A program made the position numbers and the translations under genes. Below, one piece after another: positions 43,596 through 51,400 of a DNA stretch of 64,000 nt. Source of the DNA: Paenibacillus sp. FSL R7-0204. Lineage in GTDB: Bacteria; Bacillota; Bacilli; Paenibacillales; Paenibacillaceae. Position 1 is the stretch's first letter. Each line of letters opens with the position of its first letter. The notes beneath the pieces are model-generated. The model saw only the letters and a program-made list of their open reading frames with translations. It did not search any database and was not told the DNA's origin. The stretch is from positions 3,968,001-4,032,000 of the forward strand of contig NZ_JBBOCA010000001.1 in the NCBI RefSeq assembly GCF_038002225.1, read 5' to 3'.

Positions 43596-46211
43596 TTATA
43601 GCAGCTCAACATATCCTGCGCTTCCATCAACGCGAATGCGTTGCCCGTCCTGAATCCGCCGGGTAGCGTTATCGACGCCGACAACAGCGGGCAAGCCATA
43701 CTCCCGGGCGATCACTGCTCCATGCGTCATCAGCCCGCCGACCTCGGTGACCAGCCCCTTAATGGACACGAACAACGGCGTCCAGCTAGGGTCTGTATAT
43801 GAGGTGACCAGAATATCTCCTTCCTTCAGATCTGCCTCCTCCATGTTAAAGATGACCCGCGCCCGGCCTTCGATCACTCCTGTAGAGACAGGCAGACCTG
43901 CCAGGGCACCGGGCGGAAGATCCTCCCGTCTGTACCGGCCGGACAGGGTTTCACCCTCTGAGGTGATGACACGGGGCGGCGTAAGCTTTTCGGCTAACTT
44001 AAATTCGTCCTTACGCTGCTTAATAAGTTCGTCATCGAATATCCCTGTGCGAACCGCCTCGTACAGTTCCTCGAACTGCAGATAGAAAATATCTTCCTTG
44101 TCATGGATATTGCCTGCCTGCACGAGCCGCTCCGCTTCCTTCATCATCGCCTGTTTGTATACCAGGTAACGGCTGACCATCCCGTACTTCGGATATTCAC
44201 GGTACCCGATGTAATGCCGGACCAGCTCAATCCGTTGTCTGGTTTCCCGCATCTTGTCCTCACTATCCTGCAACAACCGCAAGCGTTCCATGATGTCCCG
44301 CTCTTTCTCCAGGGCTTCCTTAAGCCCCTGCTGGAACTTCTGTCTGCCGGCCCCAGGCGCGAACTGCCGGATATTGCTAAGAAGCATCGGAATCAGAATC
44401 GCCGGGTTCTCGCTCCAGCGGGTTCGGGTAATATCGATCTCTCCCGTACAGCGCATTCCGTATTTACCGAGATACTCTGTCAGCGCTGCATAGGCAGCTT
44501 GCCCGCCTTCCAATGAAAGGAGTCCGGCCAGGAAATCCCCGTCTTGTATATGCTCCTGCAAATAATCTACCACCTGCGGAAAAGGGCGGATGACATCGGC
44601 CGCATCAAGCAACGCAAGGCCCATGGCTGAGGTAATGTTGTTGTCCACCGATTGTGATAAGGTATCCGCTGCGTTAATTTCGCCCAGCCATTCGTTCAAA
44701 TGCTCGTTCAGCCATGCAGATGCATCCATTGCCGCCATGAATACGGCCGTACTGTGCGGATCGAACAACAGCCGCTTGAGTTCCTTCATATCCTCACGGA
44801 TAAAATCAAACAGTTCCGTGCCGGATTTCCCCTGAATGGCACGCTTCAGTTCAGCTACTGAGGCTTCGTTATTGTTAATCAGCTCTGTAACAATGGCCGG
44901 ATCACACTTGAGCGGTTCCTGCTCCTGGGGAGAAGGTATGTCTGGTTTGCTTTTACCGGGACTGGCGGCGGATTGAAGCTCTGGCGGCACGGGGATGAAA
45001 TCCTCCCGTTCAAGGATTGTCAGCAATGCGTCTTTGACCAAGGGATCGGACTTTCCAAGTGTATCAATAATCGACTGTCTGGCTGGTGAGGCCAAATAAG
45101 CGGTGACATCGACGAACAGCCTGGAACCGGCTACCCGCATAGGAGCAGGAGTAACCATCAGGTGAAAAGATAAACCCAGCGGCTTCATCGCGTCTGTCAT
45201 CATCTGCCCGTGGCCGACCGAGATATACGCGCGGTTCTCTGAATCGCCGGAATCAGGGATGGGGTACAAAGTTGTAATCGGCCGGCTCTGAACGATATAG
45301 AAGATATCACCGGCCAGGCACCATTCGATATCCTGCGGGCCTCCGAAGCTTGCTTCAATGTGCCTTCCGATCCGGGCAAGCTGCACAATCTGTGATTCCG
45401 TGAGCGTCTCAGCCCCTTGCTGGACAGGGTCAAGCTGCCGGATTTCCGTGCCGCCTTCCGGTAATGCGTAGACCGCCAGCTTTTTGGAGGCAATCCGCTT
45501 CTCCACGATGTTCTCATCCCGCACCTTGTAGACATCCGCAGATACCATGCCCGAGACGAGCGCTTCACCCAGACCATACCCGGCGTCGATCGATAGCAGC
45601 TTGCGGCTATTCGTAACAGGATCTGCAGTGAACATAATGCCTGAGACCTGCGGCAAGACCATCTTCTGTACAATGACAGATAAATAGACTTGTCTGTGAT
45701 CATAGCCTTGCTGCTTCCGGTAGATTACCGCACGGTCTGTGAAGAGCGACGCCCAGCATTTGCGGATGTGTTCCAGAATGGCATCCAGGCCTACTATATT
45801 TAAATACGTATCCTGTTGACCGGCAAAAGACGCATGCGGCAGATCCTCTGCGGTTGCACTGGAACGCACCGCATACGCCTGATCGTCCCCAAGCCGGGAT
45901 AGCTCCTGCGCTACTGCCGTCACAATTCCGGGTGGGATCTCGGATTCTTCAATCGTCTCGCGGATCGCTCTGCTGATGTCCATGAGTTGCGCCGGGTCTT
46001 GGCCTTGCATCACCATTAATTGGTCCAGCAAGGTATGATACGCTTCATTGTGCCGGTTAGCTTCCTGATAACCCTCCGTCGTCACACAGAAGCCTTCAGG
46101 CACATGGATGCCTTCCATTCGGGACAGCTTGCTCAGGTTCAGCCCCTTCCCGCCAACCAGCAGTAGTGGTGCATTGTCCATGTCCTTGAGCCCTAGAACC
46201 AGTGATCGCAT
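43596..46211 (-). CDS. rph: Rifampin phosphotransferase (PEP-synthase-like)
   Basis: 871 residues, the length of known RPH enzymes (~865). ATP-grasp domain: GGKGLNLSKLSRMEGIHVPEGFCVTTEGY, AVRSSATAEDLPHASFAGQQDT, FTADPVT and DIEWCLAGDIFYIVQSRPIT. Then the RPH-type central domain beginning with ISVGHGQMMTDAMKPLGLS, which true PEP synthases lack. The C-terminal swivelling His domain is GGLMTHGAVIAREYGLPAVVGVDNAT with the phosphorylated His in LMTHGA. The enzyme inactivates rifamycins by phosphorylation using ATP. A generic PEP synthase is the alternative, made less likely by the central domain. RBS GGGGAG lies before the ATG. It has a 140-nt leader. Confidence 0.85.
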   Translation of the reverse strand: MRSLVLGLKDMDNAPLLLVGGKGLNLSKLSRMEGIHVPEGFCVTTEGYQEANRHNEAYHTLLDQLMVMQGQDPAQLMDISRAIRETIEESEIPPGIVTAVAQELSRLGDDQAYAVRSSATAEDLPHASFAGQQDTYLNIVGLDAILEHIRKCWASLFTDRAVIYRKQQGYDHRQVYLSVIVQKMVLPQVSGIMFTADPVTNSRKLLSIDAGYGLGEALVSGMVSADVYKVRDENIVEKRIASKKLAVYALPEGGTEIRQLDPVQQGAETLTESQIVQLARIGRHIEASFGGPQDIEWCLAGDIFYIVQSRPITTLYPIPDSGDSENRAYISVGHGQMMTDAMKPLGLSFHLMVTPAPMRVAGSRLFVDVTAYLASPARQSIIDTLGKSDPLVKDALLTILEREDFIPVPPELQSAASPGKSKPDIPSPQEQEPLKCDPAIVTELINNNEASVAELKRAIQGKSGTELFDFIREDMKELKRLLFDPHSTAVFMAAMDASAWLNEHLNEWLGEINAADTLSQSVDNNITSAMGLALLDAADVIRPFPQVVDYLQEHIQDGDFLAGLLSLEGGQAAYAALTEYLGKYGMRCTGEIDITRTRWSENPAILIPMLLSNIRQFAPGAGRQKFQQGLKEALEKERDIMERLRLLQDSEDKMRETRQRIELVRHYIGYREYPKYGMVSRYLVYKQAMMKEAERLVQAGNIHDKEDIFYLQFEELYEAVRTGIFDDELIKQRKDEFKLAEKLTPPRVITSEGETLSGRYRREDLPPGALAGLPVSTGVIEGRARVIFNMEEADLKEGDILVTSYTDPSWTPLFVSIKGLVTEVGGLMTHGAVIAREYGLPAVVGVDNATRRIQDGQRIRVDGSAGYVELL

Positions 46212-46276
46212 ACCTATCTCCCCTAACTTGTGAATTAGAACTTGTGAACCGGAAACATATCGGGCGCAGAAAAAAT

Positions 46277-46305
46277 TTGACTTCTATGTGGCGACATGTT
46301 ATGAT
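46277..46305 (+). promoter_or_regulatory. Plus-strand promoter inside the rph leader
   Basis: TTGACT (46277-46282), 17 bp, extended -10 TGtTATGAT (46297-46305). It points away from rph and towards the rph promoter. A short palindrome ATAAGA-TG-TCTTAT (46310-46323) covers its start site. No gene on the plus strand follows. Confidence 0.7.
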
Positions 46306-46311
46306 CTAAAT

Positions 46312-46425
46312 ATAAGATGTCTTATTTATGTTCTCGAACAGATTAAATAGTCGCAGTTGATTATATCATCATGTATGTATATATGCAATATGAAAGAACC
46401 CGGGCGAATGTCCGGGTTCTTTTTT
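46312..46425 (+). ncRNA. Candidate antisense small RNA to the rph promoter/leader
   Basis: Bounded by the extended -10 promoter (46277-46305) and by a strong terminator, AGAACCCGG-GCGAATGT-CCGGGTTCT followed by seven Ts (46394-46425). The ~114-nt product would be complementary to the first part of the rph transcript and pass through the rph promoter. Only a 10-codon frame without an RBS is inside. Prediction from promoter and terminator alone. Confidence 0.5.
46360..46388 (-). promoter_or_regulatory. Probable rph promoter
   Basis: Minus strand TTGCAT (46388-46383), 17 bp, TATAAT (46365-46360). Start point near 46353, giving a leader of about 140 nt before the rph ATG. It faces the plus-strand promoter at 46277-46305. 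Confidence 0.7.
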
Positions 46426-46436
46426 TGTCATTATAG

Positions 46437-46512
46437 AATTTATAAGATTTCGGGGTCCCCGCAAAGTACCTGAGTAACCTTCGAAGCCGAAGCTCCACTT
46501 TGTGGGGTTACT
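46437..46512 (+). repeat. Hairpin-forming intergenic element, copy 1
   Basis: ATTTATAAGATTTCGGGGTCC followed by CCCCGCAAAGT (46457-46467) pairing with ACTTTGTGGGG (46497-46507), with an inner CTTCG-AAGC-CGAAG hairpin. A related sequence is at 58266-58340. Both directly follow an intrinsic terminator. Confidence 0.7.
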
Positions 46513-46550
46513 TTGCTAGATAGCTATGCTGCGCACTCCCCTTGCCCAGC

Positions 46551-47822
46551 CTAGTTATTTCGTCCGTAGTAGAGCTTCAGGTTCGTTACATCTACCAGAT
46601 ACAAGGTGTCAATGCCCTTCGGACTGCGGTCTACCGCTAACCGTTCAACCGGGATACCTGGTGCAAGCGAGCTCTCCGTCCAGCCACCGCCGGTATTCAC
46701 TGCCATGAACGCACGATCGGTTCCGCTACTTCGGACATAATAGATTCTGGCTGCTGTACCGGTCCAGGTTACATCAATCGCCGCATTGGTGGGCGCAGCG
46801 TTATAGACGGTCTGGAGGTTCCAGCCCCCTGCACCGTAAGTGGCCTGCTTCACAGCAAAGCTTGTGCTGCCCTCCTCACGGTAACGGTAAGCGATCACCG
46901 GACGGCCCGCTGAATCAAGCGTCATCTTGGCACTCTGTACCCCCGGACCGCCGGGGTCGCTGCCGCTCTGCACATAGGCTTCGCTTGGTGCCATAGGCTG
47001 CACAACATCTGCCGTAGTCAGGGAGACCGGCGCTGCAACGGGAGTACCGTCCGCTTTGCTGAACATACCCGTGGACGGGCTGTACTTCAGATAGGACAAT
47101 TGATGGCGCAGCGGGCTGGCGGCAAAATACGCCCACTCGAACAAGATATGCAGATCGCCGTTCGCATCAAAGACCAAGTCGTCCGGATAGACAGACCGGT
47201 TCAGGTGTGCCGCAACGATTTTGACCTGAGTCCATACAGAATCGGCATTGTTCCAGCGCAGCAGAACGGCCTCTCTTTTGCCAGCCAGGTCTTTGTCAAC
47301 ACGGACCAGTAAATACAGATCTCCATTCGGAGCAGTCGTGACTACCGGATAGGTTACCGTTATGCCTGCGGGCAGCTCGTCCGAGTGGTTCTGCGGAATC
47401 CCGCCTACGGTATCTGAACGGTAATAACGCCAGGGGTTGCTGTGCATGGACGCAAAAACGTGGAACCGCCCGCTCCCGTCCCTCGCCATAGATGGCTGGT
47501 TATGCCCGAGATCATCAAGATATTCCGCCGGGGTTGCCCCATCCATGAGCGGAAGCTTGCTCCATAGCCCGTCGTTGTCCCTTCTTGCAATAGCTACCGT
47601 ATGCTTGCCGGGGATCGACCCCGGGGCGTTATAGGCCATATAGGCATACTCATAGCCAAGCCCATAGGTGGCAAGAGGAGACCACCACCCTGCCTGATTG
47701 CTGGAATCCATCGGAAAAGGCACCTCCTCCAGCACAGCCGCCGCGCTCCCCGCCCCCGCAGGTATTACGGTCAGCAGCAGCGTCATCACAAGAGCAAGCA
47801 TCCAGTGTTTGATAGACTTCAT
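46551..47822 (-). CDS. Secreted BNR-4 beta-propeller protein, possible polysaccharide lyase
   Basis: 423 residues. Signal peptide (~1-28), then repeats of the BNR_4 family: AYMAYNAPGSIPGKHTVAIARRDNDGLWS, DDLGHNQPSMARDGSGRFHVFASMHSNPWRYYRS, PYDDLVFDANGDLHILFEWAY-like stretches, and ARIYYVRSSGTDRAFMAVNTGGGW. BNR_4 propellers include lyases of families PL24, PL25 and relatives that cut rhamnose-uronic-acid polymers; His in LGHNQPS and SMHSNPWRYY are in the positions used by those enzymes. The neighbouring rhamnogalacturonan enzyme supports this, but activity is not shown. RBS AGGAGG eight bases before ATG. Confidence 0.7.
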   Translation of the reverse strand: MKSIKHWMLALVMTLLLTVIPAGAGSAAAVLEEVPFPMDSSNQAGWWSPLATYGLGYEYAYMAYNAPGSIPGKHTVAIARRDNDGLWSKLPLMDGATPAEYLDDLGHNQPSMARDGSGRFHVFASMHSNPWRYYRSDTVGGIPQNHSDELPAGITVTYPVVTTAPNGDLYLLVRVDKDLAGKREAVLLRWNNADSVWTQVKIVAAHLNRSVYPDDLVFDANGDLHILFEWAYFAASPLRHQLSYLKYSPSTGMFSKADGTPVAAPVSLTTADVVQPMAPSEAYVQSGSDPGGPGVQSAKMTLDSAGRPVIAYRYREEGSTSFAVKQATYGAGGWNLQTVYNAAPTNAAIDVTWTGTAARIYYVRSSGTDRAFMAVNTGGGWTESSLAPGIPVERLAVDRSPKGIDTLYLVDVTNLKLYYGRNN

Positions 47823-47947
47823 TTATTAAGCCTCCTTCATCTCATGGCCTTACGCACATAAATAGATACAGGGTAGCAATATGAACGTATTACCTGCCTG
47901 CTGAATGGAACTTAAGCGAATAAAAATTGAATCCAAACTCGCTTTAG

Positions 47948-47961
47948 TGTAAACGCATACA
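47948..47961 (-). promoter_or_regulatory. cre (CcpA) site upstream of the BNR-4 gene
   Basis: TGTAAACGCATACA fits the cre consensus TGnAAnCGnWWnCA at every fixed base. It lies about 130 bp upstream of the BNR-4 start, suitable for glucose repression. Confidence 0.5.
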
Positions 47962-48148
47962 TATCTCTCCGGCCCCGCCTCCCTTTTGAACAAATGTACT
48001 GATATTAGTGAGCTGGTTACTGCCGTGTGCTAGGTTCGGAACTAGTGTGATATGTGCTACTGTGCGCTAAATGCTAGTATTACTGACCCAAGAATAGCAC
48101 GCTGCCAAGAGGAATGTTACTGTACAATTGCAAGATTGCTGTAGCTCA

Positions 48149-48275
48149 GGTGCACTAGTGCACTACAGTTGCCCGTCTGACCCGCATTCACTGGATTCAG
48201 AGGTACTAATGCACTTCATTTGCTCATTTGGCACACATTCGGTAAATTCAGGGGTATTAATGCACTTCACAGCTC
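48149..48275 (+). repeat. Array of ~51-bp intergenic repeats, locus 2
   Basis: Units begin at 48149, 48202 and 48253 (53 and 51 bp apart), each opening GGTnnnnTAnTGCACTnCA, with ATTCGGTAAATTCA-type ends. They share opening and period with 25277-25402. The remaining ~320 bp of the gap to 47823 shows no gene. Confidence 0.7.
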
Positions 48276-48325
48276 CCCCTCCATCCACACTCAGCCCAAG
48301 CTATGAAATGTATCTCTCGCAGCAC

Positions 48326-48350
48326 AAAAAGCCCGGTTCCCCGGGCTTTT
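48326..48350. terminator. Terminator after the rhamnogalacturonan enzyme gene
   Basis: AAAAAGCCCGG-TTCC-CCGGGCTTTT, a compact hairpin with A and T runs on both sides, about 50 bp past the stop at 48401 on the minus strand. Confidence 0.85.
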
Positions 48351-48400
48351 CCAGTTAATCTCACACCACCACGCGCATCATCCACTCTTCAGCCAGCCGC

Positions 48401-51400
48401 TCACTCCCCCACTGTTACCGTCATCTTCGCGGATCTGGACTCGCCAGCCGCGTTGCTCAGGACAGCTTCATATTCATAGGTTCCGGGAGCTTTGCCGGAG
48501 ATGGAAGTGACTGCGGACTGGGCATCCGGGGTATGCGCCTGTAGAGTCTGGGTATCGACCAATACGCCATTCTCGTACAGCTGGTATTCCGACGCATTCG
48601 TCCCCCACCACATATTCATCGTAACCGCATAGCTGCCGTCTTCGTCCCAGTTATCGCCCGATAACACTGCCTGACCCGGGGAGGCATCGGTGACCGTTAC
48701 TGTTAAGGGTGCACTTGTCACCGAACCGTGCGGATTGCTGAGTTCCAGCGTATAGACATAAGTTCCATTCTGTCTGCCGGCAATATCGATCTGCACCGAC
48801 TGGGCGGACGGCGACTGGTCTGTCAGAGCGCCTTCTTCAATCATTTCGCCATTCTCATAGAGCTTGAAGCGGGTACCATTATTGCCCCACCAGAGATTCA
48901 TCGTAATTGTATAATCGCCATCCCGCAGCCCCGTATCATGCCCGTTATTATCGGACAGCTCCGGTATGCCTGGAGCGCCGTCCGCCAGCGGTATGCCCAA
49001 GGTGACCCATGCAGACAGCGGAATGTTCAGCTCCTTCACCAGCCCTGCCACTAGCTCCGCTACCTTAATCGCACCGTTCATCTGCAGATGGGTGTTGTCC
49101 TCCGTGGTTCCCGTCCACATGAAGATGGACTTGGTACCCTCTATGCCCAGCTCCTGAAAATACTCCCAGCTTGCCTGATTCAAATCAATCAGCAGCGTGC
49201 CCGTCTCCTGCGCCGTTTCCTTCATCGCCTGTACGTATGCCGGGAAGCTTTTGTTCAGCACTTCACCACTGAAATCCCTACGGTTCACTGGTGTAACCAG
49301 CACCGGTACCGCACCTCTCTGCACAGCGCCGTTAATGTAATCCTTCAGATACACCTTGAACTGCTCCGGGGTAAGGAAGCGTTCCGGGCGGGAAGGTGTG
49401 GAATCATTGTGCGACCACTGCATGAACAGATAATCCCCTGCATGAATGCCTAGCAGAATATCGTTTAGATATCCGCCATTCAGGAAGGTTTTGCTGCTTA
49501 GTCCGCCGACTGCCCTGTTATCAATGCTGATCTTCTCCGGGTCAAAATAACGGCCCAGCGTCTCACCCCACCCGGCCTGCGGACGGTAGCTCTCCGCATA
49601 ATTGGCCACTGTGGAATCGCTCGCCAGATAGAGGGTTGGCTTATCAGCCGCCCCCTGCTCCGGCAGCCGCTCAATCTTCAGCGCGTTGATCTTCGGCGTA
49701 CTGCCGGAGAAGCTGAAATTAAATACGCCATCGATCAGGGCGATATTATATGTCACTTCCTTGAATTGGCCTGAGGGGATGGTGGCAGCCGGCAGTTTGT
49801 TCATTTGCTCCACTGTAACACCGGTCTGGGTCACTTCTTGCGCATCCCCAATGGTCATCGTCACACGGTAATTCGCCGGCTTCATCTCCACTACGAAAGA
49901 GGTCCCATTCACACGCGTAAAGTCCTCGGTCAGCGGATTGCCGGTTCCCCGGTTCTCGTCCTGGACCAGCGCAGTGTCGGCGAACCCGTAACCGTTCCCT
50001 TCCACGTAGGCCCGTTTGGCATCCACTTTCGTATAGCCGTCTGCTGCACTGCCGGAGCCAAAATCAAAGGAATACGTGTTAATATCCCCAGCAGGCTCAC
50101 GGGTCAGTGAGTCGCGTGCAACGGTCAGCATATTCACCGCATGATTGATCTGCGCCTGCGAGGCTGTTGTTCCGATCAGAGCTTCGGCAGCGCTCAAGGC
50201 TCTATGCACCACCGCTACAGAGGCTTCCGTGTAGGATGCCAGGTCGATAGCCTTAACTTCCTTGTGCAGCGCAATCAACGCTGCCATATCGCCTGCTGCC
50301 ACCGGCAGCTTCGTACCTTCAATTTTTACATTGTCGATCTGGGTGGTCCAATTCAGCGTGCCTCCTCCTCCTTTTCGCGTACCCAGGAACCGCAAGCCCC
50401 TAACGTTATTGGCATAGACGCCAGGACTCAGCGGAATATCCCGGATCGTCTGGGTGACACTTGGGTTAGCGAGACTTGTTAAGGTGAGATCAAGGGTTTT
50501 TCCGGCAAAATCAATCTTCAGCTTGACATTCACCCACTGATTCTTGGGAATATTCGTAGCTGTCCCGCCCCCTGGAATGGCAGTGGTGCCGGTACCATAG
50601 TCAGGTGTATACGGGCCGGTAAAATAATGAATGTTCGTATTCGGACTTGCCGTTCCGGTCTTGGTGAACAGGGTGAAAATCAGATTCTCATTCGCATCCT
50701 GCAGACTCAGATGCCCCTCCGACGGAACAGCGCCGACATTGCCGGAATGCCAGTTGAAATCGACATTCACAATGTCGCCATTCACCGCATCGAATAAGCG
50801 GAATACCTTGGCGCGGTTACCGGAGCCGGAACCGGTCACAGACAATACCTTGTTCCCGTTCTCCCCAGTAACCGTCCCCGCCATAGTTCCGGCAGTGCCC
50901 GTAGCATTCACCATCGAGTATTGTGCAGCGGCCGGATCGCCCTCGAAATCCTCCTCATACCGCTGTACCTCCGGCTCTGGCTCCGGCTCGGTAATACCGG
51001 GATCAATCACGAACGGGGATATACTTAGGCCCATGTCCTTCACTGCCCCAGCCACCAGACCGGCAATAACCTGCGCGCCATAGGTGCTGAAATGGGTATT
51101 ATCGCTGACCCCATTCGGGTATTTCGGGTATTCGCCAGGATTAGCATAGAGGAAAAGCTTCTCCGTAGCGGCCAGGCCGATCCGGTTGTAATCTGCAATG
51201 CTGAGCTGGCTCAGATCAATCAGCGGGACGTTCAGCGCAGCCGCTGTTTCTTGAGCCGCCTTCACATATTGGGGAAAGCTTACGTTGAATTCCTGAGTCA
51301 CCGTATTGAAGTCCCTGCGTCCTACCGGCGTTAACAGAACCGGAGTAGCACCGCGCTGCTTGGCTCCGTTCACGTAGCGGGTCAAGTACGCTGCATAATC

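Noticed and set aside
43596..46211. Annotation as phosphoenolpyruvate synthase
   Set aside because: The central GHGQMMTDAMKPLGLS region and ~870 length match rifampin phosphotransferases better than PEP synthase.
46326..46360. Short ORF (10 codons) in the antisense unit of rph
   Set aside because: No ribosome binding site and too short to judge; the unit is treated as a candidate RNA.
48128..48358. 76-codon plus-strand frame with a 17-residue period
   Set aside because: The periodicity comes from the 51-bp intergenic repeat; there is no RBS and no similarity to a protein family.
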